From assembly GCA_021234155.1 (NCBI GenBank), contig JAJEKV010000035.1, positions 7,065,891-7,129,890 of the forward strand: a stretch of DNA of 64,000 nt. Direction: 5' to 3'. This DNA is from Isoetes taiwanensis. Its lineage: Eukaryota; Streptophyta; Lycopodiopsida; Isoetales; Isoetaceae. The notes beneath the pieces were generated by a model. That model did no database searches, was not told the origin of the DNA, and worked only from the letters and a program-made list of their open reading frames with translations. Shown piece by piece: positions 40,964-52,672 of this stretch. The first letter of the stretch is position 1. The number at the start of each line of letters is the position of its first letter. The position numbers were made by a program, and so were the translations under genes.

Positions 40964-43900
40964 AAGGAAGGAAGGAAGGAAGGTACTTTTATCGTCCCAC
41001 GGAGACCAATCGGCCTATGGGACCCAATATAAAACGCAGAAGCGGATTACGCCCGGATTAAAAACCCCGCCAAGGGTTTTCGAGGGAAAACCGCGGCAGC
41101 AATCACCACCGACAAAACCGCCCTAACATATAAAATGCGTAAACACCCAAATATATATACAAATGCACCGCACCTCGTAGTGCCTAATCACGAAAGCAGC
41201 CAGCGGGGCAAAGGTGACCTCGCAGTCCAAGATTCCCCGAATGTACGCACCCCGTGGCACGCATCCGACGGTGTTTCATCAGCAAATGTAAGGGCAAGTC
41301 CGCCGCATTTTCAAGGGGAGCATATCCGCCCGATCCGACCAACGGGCCGGCAACTCGAAAGTATGAGACTCATCCTCAATGGCACCCGCTTGACAAAGAC
41401 CGACAGAAGTCCGTTCCGGCGGGCTCCCAATCCACCCGCCTGCCCCGATGCGAAGATGGTGGGCACTGTATGCGCATGGAGGCAATGAGTCTCGCTTTTT
41501 CGTGGGCACCGGGAACGCAGTAGAGCTGTGGCCCTAGGCTAACACTCTGGTTGATGTGCTCCTTTGTAATGGGCCGCTTTGACATGCTCTAGAGCCGGGG
41601 TCCCGAGCTTGCCAAGGAAACAAGCGCCTAGGGTACTCCCCAAGCAGCCGCCACGACGGGCACGCGGTCCACCGCGACGACTGTGTTCTCGCGACGCCCA
41701 TCCGGGCGAACCAATCGATCTCTCTTACCCTCCAACAGCCCCTAAGCCGCAAGGACCCATTGCCACAAAGTAAGCCAGGTGCGGGAGCCGAGCATCACCC
41801 ATAGTAACCACTTTCAAAAATAGACGATGTGTCTATCAAGGGCTGCCTCACCGAAGCGGCAAGAATCCAGGGCTCTGCAAGCAGAATCCGATAGGGGACT
41901 GGGTTTCACCCTGCGTCTGCGGCCAAAAAATGCCTTCGCACTGCCTCCAAGTCATTCCAGTCGCTAAAGAGACGAATGGCCCCAAACCTCGACCCCTGCA
42001 TGTATGGACAAAGCTCGACGAAAGTGCCCTAATGTGATGTGACCGATGGCCCCAATCATAGAGCTCGCCTGGGATCATTGTTCTCGCATGGCATAAAGCG
42101 CGCTACCACATTACCCGCAAGCGATAGACTCCCCAGCCAGAGCGCAGGAGGGGAACTCCACCCTAGGTACTTGTAGGTGGGCGGACGCCCATAGGCAGTC
42201 CCCCATATGTGAGTGCAGGGAGGCATGGGGTGACGGGAAGAGGATATGAGAACCACCCTGGTCTTGGCCGATTCACGCCAAGCATGTCCTCAGAGTCCCC
42301 GACAAAATGTGTCTAGGGCATCCGTGTGAGATCGTGATAGCTTCGGGTGGGGCTAGCAGCCAATATCGCCCCCGATAGATGAGTCGGGCGATGACCCGGT
42401 ACAAAAGTCGATGCCATCCCCATGCTCGCAGAAGCCGTGGCTCTAATCGACAATGTAGAGGCCAAAAGTGTTGGCGAGAGGGGCAACCCTCGCCGACCCC
42501 TCGATACTACCGGTGAATGCTTGGCCCATCACCGCATCCCGCCAAAACAACTCTCATACAACTCAGATATGGCATTCTCGCATGCAGCTGGAGCCCCAGC
42601 TTGACGCAGCTTAGCCCACGCTTTTCCCCGGAGGAACCAGATCAAAAGCCTTCAAGTCCACAAAGCAAAGAATACAAGTCCCGCCGATGATTCCGCTGCC
42701 TTCAATCGCCCCGCAGCAGTAAAGATATGGTCAATCATTGAGTGGCGGGTCTAAAGCCTGCCTGCGGTGAGGGCTCGCGACATCCGCCGCCCGCCTCAGC
42801 CGGGTCAACGCTGCTCGAGAATGCCAGCCAAGAGTTTGGCAAATACCGAATCGACCATGATCGTCCTGAATTGGTCGACAAAGGTGGGTCGCCCGCCTTT
42901 GTGAATGGGAACAGCCCCGCTTGGGTCCATTGTCGGAAAGGCCTTCCCGCAATGCTCGCTGGAATGGGTAGTGAGGACCGCACAAGCGGCCGCCCTGCCG
43001 CCCATTTGAGTAACTCCCTACCGCATACCATCGAGGTCACCGCCTTCCCATTAGCCACCCGCTGCAGGCCTCCTCAACATCCTCCTCCACGAGAACCAAT
43101 GGGGTGGGGTATGGGCGCACGCTGCCCCTCGGGCGTCATAGAGCCGCCGCAAGTACCGCTCCCACCGGCCGGGTGTGATATCCCCCCTAGGGTCGGGCTG
43201 GCCTTCTAAGCACTCGGCGCCAAAAGGTTCGAGGATGAGTGTCTAGCAGCCAACATCTCCCCTCGATGCCGCGGGAAGGTACCGCGCTTTGTCTCCTTCG
43301 ATGGGCTGCATCGTGGTGGTGGCCCGCAAGCTGGTGCCCGATCCGTATCGTGACGGAGCTGCCGCTATGCTTTTACACCCGCGATCAAACCATCGGGTTA
43401 CGCTGGAATGTTGCTGACCCCGAGCGGCGACGCTAAAGCACATGTCCGGGCGATCCCGTAATAGCCGGTCACCGGTCCGTCCTGGCCGCTTCAGTGTGGA
43501 GGTCCGCAAAAATTACCGGGAGGGCGCATATGAGCATCTCGGGCGTAGTCCTCCGCCCGCCATAATCTAGTCTCAACCGAGGGACGGCGAGGGGCTGGCA
43601 TAGTGGGGGTTCCCGCGCTTGCCAAACCAGTCCAAATAAAGTGGGAGGTGATCTCGAGTCGACCTCCTCATCCCGACCGCTCTCAATCCCTAAAACGGGC
43701 CGATGAGATGCATATCTTGCTAACTACACGGCACATAGTCCACCACACTAGACCCTCCCCGATTGTCCCGCCTCGCATGTGCACTTTGGTGAATCGGGCC
43801 ACCGCGGATGTGCCATTGCAAATTATCAAGTCAAAAATACCACATAGCAGAGCAACTGCTCGCCAAAGCGAAAGTGACCCGGCCGCCATCCCATCCTCGC

Positions 43901-44130
43901 GGGCTGTTGTTTCTTCAAGGCGAAATGAAGGCAGACATCGCCGAGGGGGTCAAGTCGCATGGGGCCGCTTACTCCTCGTCTGCGCATTGAAATCTCCAAG
44001 AAGGACGACCCTACCCAACCGGCTGTGCCCACCAGATGTCATCATATAGATCGACATACCGGGTCCATCCTATCCAAGATCGGGTTGGCGCTTCTTTTGC
44101 AAAAGCACAGCTCCTAGCAGATTCGCAGCA
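40964..44130 (-). mobile_element. LINE, right copy, minus strand
   Basis: It begins with the same GGAA microsatellite (40,964-40,983). Remnants include LLCGIFDLIICNG (about 43,850), a YKYLG segment (about 42,170), and a frameshifted YADD region near 42,365-42,385. The 3' core CCTCGAAAACCC..GGGGTTTTTAATCC is clearer here (about 41,050-41,090) than in the left copy. Noise is very high: runs of CGCC, CCGC and CCCG appear where the left copy has CTG, CAG or TGG. Confidence 0.7.
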
Positions 44131-45111
44131 ACGAAAACACAAGGCAAGGATCTTTAAAATCGAAAGATCCTACCAGCTTTGCTCGGTTTTTATCAAGAGG
44201 GACGGATGTTTTAGGCTGGCAGCCCAAGTGAATCGATTTGAATCCCAATACAACTGGAGCATTCAATCGAGAAATTATGCCATGAGCGTAAATACCGCTC
44301 GATTTCGTAGTCGGCTCCAAGCCTCAATAACATGCTTTGTTTTTAGTGCAAGACACAGATAGATGTTCTTGCTCTAATGCAATCGATTTCACCGGGCGCT
44401 TTAAATTATCCGGTTCTAAATTTCTGGAACCCAAAATTCCACGTGTTTTTATCATCTTCATGTCGATTATGATGGTGGGCTAAAATTTAGCAGTTTTATA
44501 GAGCATCCCGCTAGCCGGATGCACGCTTCAAATTCGCTCCTATTTTGTCTGAAATCCGAGATCCACACAGATTTCTACCAGAGAGCATTTACATATAAAT
44601 ATTTAAAAAAAACAAGGTGCTGCGCACGGAGGGTTGCCCTCCATGGTCGGAGGGTGAAGTGGCTTAAATCATAGTTCAAAGTCATGTTTTGACAATCAAT
44701 TCAAATTGCTACTTCAAGACAATGGAGTACTTGATAACATACGAAACAATCAATCAAAATTGCTATTTTAAAATATTTTTTGTGAAGGTGATGGTACCCA
44801 TTTGCATCACTAACTCCTCCTTAGATGTTGAGCGTAGGCCCTGTCGAAGGCAATGATTTGGAGTCCGTGGTTGAGCTCAAACGTGCATTCACCCCGGCTC
44901 AACCAACGATCAACGATTGGAGCAATCAACGATTGAAAAATGCCTTAAACCATAATGTCATGCAAGTTTAAGCCCTGAAGCAGCTCCTGCATTGGCCAAT
45001 GTTCTCCCTTAAATTTGAAGTTTCAAAAGTAAGGAAAAAGGTCCCTTTTTTTCAGCATCCATGCATGCGCCCCGCCCAATTTTATTAGATGAAACAATTT
45101 GAAGATCCATA
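44131..45111. other. non-coding spacer, right copy
   Basis: This is the counterpart of 11,571-12,552. From about 44,565 it becomes virtually identical to the left copy. Confidence 0.4.
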
Positions 45112-45275
45112 GTTGTTTCCATAACCAAAGACTTTCAACCATCTAAAATCATGCACATGCGTGTTTTTCAAATAGATAAGCACTCCAGTTAAAGTTGTTC
45201 CACAACCAAAGACTTTTAGACCAACTAAGTTCATGCACATGCATGTCTTTCAAATAGATAAAACATTTCAGTTAA
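45112..45275. repeat. 82-bp tandem repeat, right copy
   Basis: The units start at 45,112 and 45,194 with the same internal differences between units as on the left, so the tandem predates the large duplication. Confidence 0.8.
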
Positions 45276-46690
45276 AGTTGGCTTAAAAAGGCCATTTTAA
45301 AATGCTTTAGATTACATGTACAACCAAGATTTTAAGAGCAGGCCATTGCACATCTTACAATTATTCTAAAATTTTGCTACTCATTGCATAATTATTGCCA
45401 CCTAATATGGCCTTTAGGCCTCCAATTTGTCCTTCCAAGATGACGGCACGGAGTGCTGAAACTAGCTTGCAATCTCTCATGGCATGGCACACCAATTAAA
45501 TGCGATATCCTACATTCCTCAGAGATGTATATGCATCAAACATAGACTACAGACAGTTGTGCTTAAACTTGAAATGCACTCAAATTCATAATATGGAAGA
45601 AGGATGCAATACTTCTGACGAACCTTGTCAAGGAGTAGGTTTCCCAATGACATTTTCTTGATGGGTTTTTTTTTTTTTTTTTTTTTTTTTGTCAAAATGT
45701 TCGTGGCCGTTCAACAAGGCTTTTTTTTTTTTTTGCCATGGTTCTGCATGGGCGGCTGGATTTGCATGCGATTTAGTTTTGGCATGTCGGAAAGCAAATT
45801 TTAGCGATGTTTTTTTAGTGGAGTGGAGTGTAGCAGCCATCCGCCTCTACGATTGGAAGCTATCGGCTATGGGAGTATTTGGCTATGGAGCAGTTCTGGG
45901 AACAAAGCTTATTTTCCCGTTTTAACTTTGTTTCTGGGAACAGGGCTTCTGATGAACAGATCTGTGTGCCACTTCTCTGGATTGCAGACTGGTTTTATTG
46001 TTGCTAATATACAGAGGAGTAGGATCCTCCATTTGCATTCAATTTTGACCCTCTTTCTTGCAATATTTGCATTCAATTTTGAGGAATACGTGAGTAGTTT
46101 ATATTGCACAGATTAATGTTTTTGGTTGGATCAGGGCTTGAGTCGCCTGGTTTAGGGGCTTGAATTGCCCACTGACTCTCTCTCCTTTGCTCCGTTTCTC
46201 TATGCTCGGTTGCCACGCGTACAGCCATAGCTTTTTGTTGGGATTCAATGGTTGAGTCAATCAATGACCATTGTCCTTTTTTTTTTTAAAGAGCGATTAG
46301 ATTAGGGAGCGATTAGAGTAGAGAAAGTAAAAAGAAGTAAGTCCTTGGCATGAAAAAGTTTGACATAATTACAATAGGCTTAGAATTCCTTGAAGCACTA
46401 AAAGAGGCTTAGGATTCTTTGAAGCACTAAACGCCATGTTAATATCCCAGTCTATAACATAGATTCATCGAGTAGCTTCTCCACAAATGTCTCCACAGTT
46501 GGAGTTTGAACAAATGTATATAGAAAGGAAACAATTCTTGCTGCAGTATCAAAGTCCATTATACGTCTCACACAAATGATCAGAAATGTCTATCTATGAC
46601 ATAGTTTGCAAGAAAAAGATTTACATTGCCCATACAACTAAGGAAAGGCCTCACTAAATTCAAGGTTCCAACTTGACACGGTTGCAAACA
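45276..46690. other. non-coding spacer with poly-T tracts, right copy
   Basis: Poly-T runs are at about 45,666-45,690 and 45,721-45,734. No gene is seen. Confidence 0.4.
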
Positions 46691-46723
46691 AACAATCCCA
46701 TCGATCCGAGACATCGGATCGCC

Positions 46724-47052
46724 ATTCTAGAATGGGACGAGCATGCATGTTTTGCATGCATGCGGGCGGCGCATGCCCGTTCTGGTTGGGAGTTCACTAT
46801 TTTAGCGCCAAGCCGTGATCGAATTTCATCGGCCTTTCCTCTTCTCTTCTCTCAGCATCTTATTCTCTTTGAATTGTTTCCGTGCGTGGGAGGGGCTTCT
46901 TCCCCGCCCGGGTTTGGCCAATTTGGCGCCTTTCATGCCGCCCTTTCGCCTTTTAGCCTTCATCCCGGACCTTCGCCCTCGATCCTAGTTTGTTAAGGAA
47001 GTCCTTTGGTATTCGGGCGGTTTGTTGTTTTTATGAAGTCCCATTCTAGAAT
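46724..47052. mobile_element. ATTCTAGAAT-bounded element, short form, right copy
   Basis: It is bounded by ATTCTAGAAT at 46,724-46,733 and 47,043-47,052. The left terminus reads ATTCTAGAATGGGACGAGCA here, closer to the inverse of its right end than in the left copy. Confidence 0.5.
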
Positions 47053-47080
47053 CCCATCGATCCGGTGACATCGGATCGCC

Positions 47081-47697
47081 ATTCTAGAATGGGACGAGCA
47101 TGCATGTTTTGCATGCATGCGCGCATGCCCGCTCCGGGTTGGGAGTTCACTATTTTAGGGCGCCAAGCTTCGATCGACTTCATCGGGCTTTCCTCTTCTC
47201 TCGCCAGCAGACTTTATTCTCTTTGAACCCACCCTCCCCTTCTTTGTTGTTGTATTTTTATCGCGGCACGCTACAGAATCAGCCCCCTCCACTCGGAGGT
47301 TTGTTTTTGTCTTGCCGCTTTGTTGGTGATGTGCGTACGTGTTAGCGAGCCGCACCGCTTCGACGCTTCCATTCGCGGGTTTTGGGAGCTTATTTTATGC
47401 CTTACGCTTGTCCAGCCCCCTTGTCAAGGCTTTATCACTAGGGTTTTTCCTCGAAAACCCGAAAGGGCGGGGTTTTTTAATCCCGGTGATAAGCTTTCGG
47501 CAGGTACACTAGCCCAATCTCTATTAGCATTGTATTTTGTTGGGGTCCAAATGATATAATTGGATTTGCCCTTTATTTTTTGTGGGTAGTTCGCATGTGT
47601 GCGGCTACCCACTATCCTCCATTGTAGAAAATCTGCTGAGATGAATGAGAAGCAAGTCGGGCGGTTTGTTGGTTTCATGCGAGTCCCATTCTAGAAT
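47081..47697. mobile_element. ATTCTAGAAT-bounded element, long form, right copy
   Basis: It is bounded at 47,081-47,090 and 47,688-47,697. It contains the LINE-tail-like core (about 47,440-47,490, TTTTTCCTCGAAAACCC then GGCGGGGTTTTTTAATCCC) and the GTGGGTAG..CTACCCAC hairpin at about 47,581-47,611. Confidence 0.5.
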
Positions 47698-48510
47698 AGT
47701 ATAATCAGCTTGCTTGTCAATGCTGAAAAGTGGAAAGACAACCCATTGAACAAATACATCTCATGATGTGATATGACTCTAAAATCTCAGTTCATCAATA
47801 TACCTAGTGTAAATAGCATGCTCTTTGAATAAATCCAGATGCATTTGCAACAACAACAAACAAATAAACGTTTCCTGAGTAAAAAATAGATGAACGAAAA
47901 GCATCAATTATTTTCTCTTACTCGTATAGACATGATCCCGCAAATATGTGAAAGACACTTCGCATTTGTGCAAGGCAAAGCTATTGTTTTGAGATATATG
48001 AACCATATCTATAAAAATATTGCATACAAAAACAATAGCCCTTCTATACAACCAGCGTTATCAACAAAGTGGCCAAGAATGTAACCGACTAGCCTTTTAC
48101 CTCCCCTCCTGACAGGGCTCGGATATGGCAATCTATGTCTGACCTAGTTACTCAAGCCGAAATGCAAATCTGCACTGAGAAGGCTTGACATATTTTCATC
48201 AACTGCAAAGTCTCAATTCACCGTAACAACAACGCGCAGGTCTATTAAGTCATGGCATTAAACATTCACTTCTGATTCCTGGAGTAGCTAAGAACTGGAT
48301 CATTGCCAAAACGTAGCACAAGCAGAGATTGCATACCCTGAAAACATTTTGTACAATAATACAAGGAATCCAATAAAAACTCAGATTCGGCTTGCAATAG
48401 GTTTAGGCTTAGAATTCTGCTTTTTATGCTCCTACTAGCAAAAGCTGAAGCATGCATTATAATTCTTGCAAAATCTGACTGTCTGGATTTTCAAATTCAA
48501 AAGGAGTATA
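47698..48510. other. non-coding spacer, right copy
   Basis: This is the counterpart of 15,138-15,940. I see no gene. Confidence 0.4.
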
Positions 48511-49665
48511 TTTTTTTTTTTTTTTTGAAGGACTTGAGCCTTTATTATCCAGAGAAAGTTACAGAGTATAATGGGGACTAATAACTCAGTGGAGAGAATG
48601 TCCACCAGAGCAAAACCACCCCACTCAAATACAACATCTAAACAATATGAAGAGCAAGCAAAAACTCATAAGTAAGTATGAATCTGAAGATAGTGCTCCT
48701 AAATACGGCTCTTCACCTCATTAGCAATTGATGAGCACTTGAATGCTTTGACAATTCGTTGTTGGGCATCAAGAAGGACCTGTGCATCTGAACAAGCAAG
48801 ACCTTTGAATATGAGAAGATTCCTTCTTTTCCGGGTAAAAGCATGTTAGGGTGTCCCTTAAAAAGTATTATTTAGTGACCAAAAAGGTACCTAAAAAGGT
48901 AGCCAGGACTGGGTACTAGGTACCTGTATAATATCTCAATATAAGGTATGTTTTAGAACTTTTTATATATATATTGGTCTCCGATAGCATTATCTTTATC
49001 TTAGCTTTGAATATTACCATGTCCTTGACTTTTATTTTGGATTTTTGTGTTAGTTTTAATGAAAAGAAAAATGAGAAAGTACCCAGTTTTGAAGTACCTA
49101 GTGTATGTACTTTTGCAGGTTCCAAAAGTGGTACACCCTAACATGCTTTTACCCTTCCAAATGGACCAGATGATCCATGCAGAAGCCAAATGAAAGGCCC
49201 TTTTTGCCAAATTATCCCAACTACTTGGATAAACTGCTAATAACACCTGCTGGCTATTCAAATTGCAATGAAAGAGGCCTTGAAGCCACAACCAAGCATG
49301 TCTGACATGTCTACATAGGAAGAAGCAATGCTCAATTGTCTCGTCCCTCTATGCACATAAGGGACAAAGTGCAGACACCTCTGGACGAAATCTGTGCACC
49401 AGAATATTAACGCGCAGACAACGATGAGTGACTTGCCACCATAAAACAGATACTTTGGGATGGAGTAGTTTATCCCATACCCACTTCCACACTGCTTTCT
49501 GCCGATCCCTGGGAATATATTTATGAACTCCTGTAAATGCAAATTCTCCAGGCAATATGCTCATAGACTCCTGCAATGTTTTTCTTCCTTTTATCAATGA
49601 CCATATCCATAAACCTATACCATTGTGGTTATTTACAGGGTCAGGAGACATATCTTCATAATTCA
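48511..49665 (-). mobile_element. second LINE fragment, right copy
   Basis: The zinc-binding region is better preserved here: WKWVWDKLLHPKVSVLWWQV, then a CPLCA pair (49,363-49,349 side), then SAWIIWSIWK up to the MITE at 49,154. The frame resumes at 48,832 with a RRNLLIFKGL segment. The poly-A tail is the T run from 48,511. Confidence 0.75.
48833..49154. mobile_element. GGGTAAAAGCATG MITE in LINE, right copy, with 4-bp duplication
   Basis: This 322-bp element is flanked by TTCC at 48,829-48,832 and 49,155-49,158. The ends GGGTAAAAGCATGTTAGGGT and inverse are intact here, clearer than in the left copy where the right end lost a T. Confidence 0.85.
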
Positions 49666-49777
49666 TAGCTTTACGAAGTACTTAGTTATTTTTTTCAAGC
49701 AAAAACGTAAAGACAAATAATGCGTCCAAGCTCATAAAAAATGCAAAATATTGATCTACAAAATAACGGATGTTTAC

Positions 49778-50052
49778 CTTTAGCAACCTGGTTCTTCTGG
49801 AAAATCGACTCAGCAAAAGCATCATAATGAACTTGACCGGATTCTTCTGCAAATTAGTTCGAGCAAATGCCTAAACCCTAAATTCATGTTTCTGATTTCC
49901 TCGTGAAAAAACCTGCGAAGAACGCTAAGGAAAATAAGTTCTGACCTCTGCTTATGCAGCAACAAAGCTTGGTATAGCCTCAAACTCAGAGCTCCATTCC
50001 ATACTTGTTGACCGCGCAGTTCCACATAAAAAGCGACATCCCCTGAAGACAT
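49778..50052 (-). CDS. candidate small spliced gene, right copy
   Basis: The minus-strand ATG is at 50,052 (MSSGDVAFYVEL) and the exon ending at 49,778 with AAAG then GTAAAC is identical to the left copy. The first segment differs by several indels. It is otherwise unrecognised. Confidence 0.25.
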
Positions 50053-51680
50053 GCGGCAAAAGAAATGTTTCTATTGTGGTTTTACGGCCTGAGCTAGACT
50101 ATAGGAAGAAGTATGGAGGCAGTAGAGGAGAAGAATTATGATGGGAAATTAAATGTTTAAATACTACATCAAATTAATTGAATGTTGCACAATAAATTGA
50201 GGTGTTATATCCAGTAAAAGTGAGTGAATTTCTGATGCACAGTATTTGATTGATATTGCGATGCTCCTAATCTAGAACATTTGAATTGAGAACAATGATA
50301 GCAATATGTTAGCAAGTGCTACACTTTAGCAATTTCCTTCTTCTTCCAGATGCAATAATTTAACCGTTGGATATGTTTTGTGCTCCTTTTATGATATGTT
50401 TTGTGCTCCTTTTTATGAAACCCAAAAACCTGGATACATGAAAAAAGTGCGTGATGTGATAGATAGACATGAATTCAAATGATCTGGGGTTATACTTGCT
50501 CTTTGCAATCACTGTTAACTAAAGATCAATCATGCCTCAGTCCTAAGTAGATGGATATAAAGAAGAATATTGTGCTGCTGTCCAAAACAATTGAAATTGT
50601 AGATTAAGAAAATGTGAAAAGGCCCGTAGGCCAACCCTCTTGCTCTGAGATATATGGATCATCAAACTTTTTAGATAAATGATAAAGAAGAAGTTCAGTG
50701 TTCATTGTACTTGCATCTTGTGCACACGAAATCTAGTAGCCCTTACATAACAAATTTTGTGCCTTTGTCATATCTGATAATAGAAGAAACTAGAAACGTG
50801 TGCCCGGCGATGCCGGGCATTAGTCATGGACGTGTGATTGAGTGACCTAATAGAATAGAAAGCTATAGATAAATAGAACAGGAAGCTATAAATGTAATCT
50901 ACATACATCTGTCAAACTTGTTCACAAAAAGAGAAGAATCATTTACAAAGAATCATTGTAAAGGATCCATGAAACAAACAAAGCTTAATCTTAAGGTTTA
51001 GGACTTAGATAGTTGTGGTTTGATTTTGATTATGACTTAAATAAGCATGTTTCTATGTGATTCTTAGTGATTGCACGAAAGGGTAAGCATACTTATAAGG
51101 AATGAAATTTATTATTGACTTACATTTCACAAATTACATATTAAGATCGTTGTAAAGGACTTAATTTGATACCTAATGCCATGAACACACCATCACATAT
51201 AGTAGAACTTCTCACAGATTGCTATTATGAATGAGGCTAATAAAATTGAAATAGCAAAAATCATCGATCTTCCCAAGTGTGCAACAAGCAATCTAGACAC
51301 TCTAGGATAAACTCAAGGACACTCTAGATACTTTATCCAACCTAAAATGCATCAAAAAGTTCGGCATTTTAGCTTTAGTTCTGATTGGAAACGTAGAAAC
51401 AACAATGCATTTAGTTCATGGATTAGTTCATGAAAGCTCTACTTCTACTAATTTATCATATCTTATAGTTGATCCAAGCAAGCCAAAGGTCCAAAAATAT
51501 CTTAACACTATGATATCTCCAAATATCTAAGATCAGTTTTGATTAATAAAAATGGGGTTTGTCCTGTATGAGGTCAAGGGAGATAAAATAGTAAGCATGT
51601 TCATTGTATGCAGATGCCATGAAGTTGATCTTGTAACTTTCAACATAAAAATATATGTATAAACATGGGATACTGCCATC
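50053..51680. other. AT-rich spacer, right copy
   Basis: It is almost identical to 17,494-19,121. It holds the second Helitron-like 3' end (minus strand CTAG at 50,793-50,790, hairpin 50,818-50,802). Confidence 0.4.
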
Positions 51681-51684
51681 AATA

Positions 51685-51716
51685 AACCATCATTCAATTA
51701 AATTGGGATTATGTCT
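51685..51716 (+). repeat. left terminal inverted repeat, complete transposon
   Basis: It starts AACCATCATTCAATT and is identical to 19,126-19,157. Confidence 0.85.
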
Positions 51717-52672
51717 ATTCCAAAATCGCGCCGTATAAGCTATTTATTTATTGACCATTATATTGAATTAACCACACTTTTGCACCGAAGTTCATTTTCG
51801 GCTAGGAAGATGCATTTTATGTTGAAATGCAAGGGCATCCAAATATTCGGTCCAAATGACCCATATTATGAAAGAATGTTGGCAATATAAAAAGTAGGAA
51901 ATTGCTTATTAATTCGTACAATCACCGACGACAACGAAATCTAAACATTGAAATTGTAGTTTTTTACGATAAATAACAAAGCCAGCAAGTTGCTACGTAA
52001 CGTAGATTTTCATGGGTCAAATCGCTGCGGACGCCCCCCATAAATAACGATTATAGTGGAACATAAACTTTAAAAACTAATCCGAATCATCGCCGACAAA
52101 GCCGCAGCAGCGGTGCCGAGATCCTTTCGATCATGAACAAACCATGCTCGATTCCATATAAGATGGATTACAACATCAAAGGGATCGATAGAAGCGATCG
52201 ATTCATAGCAACGACATCGCCAGTCCCGGTTCTATTTCTAGCTCATGCACCGCAGAGGTCCGCATGTGGGTCATCATCCGCGTAATAGAATGTGCCATAA
52301 TAACAAGCGTATATGGAAGCCGGGTTTTGGTTTGCCAATTTCATGCATACGATTTATAGACACCTAAATTATTGACTCGTATATACATACAAATTATTGC
52401 AAGTATAGCAAACCATACACGTAATATAAAAAAGAACAATACGCATAACGTAACCAATAATGCCGATATAAGAACACAATATATATTCGAAAGAGTTTGG
52501 TGTAAAGTATATTTCATATTCAAAACTTTTGGAAAGTGTATTTCCCTGATACATATATATATATATCAAAAAGTTCCCTTTCTAGAACGATCTTCTAGGT
52601 CCCCCAATTTCCCCCGTCCGATTAAGTTAAGGGTATAGTGTTTGTATCTTTCGACCTTTTTTCCCCGTAGAG

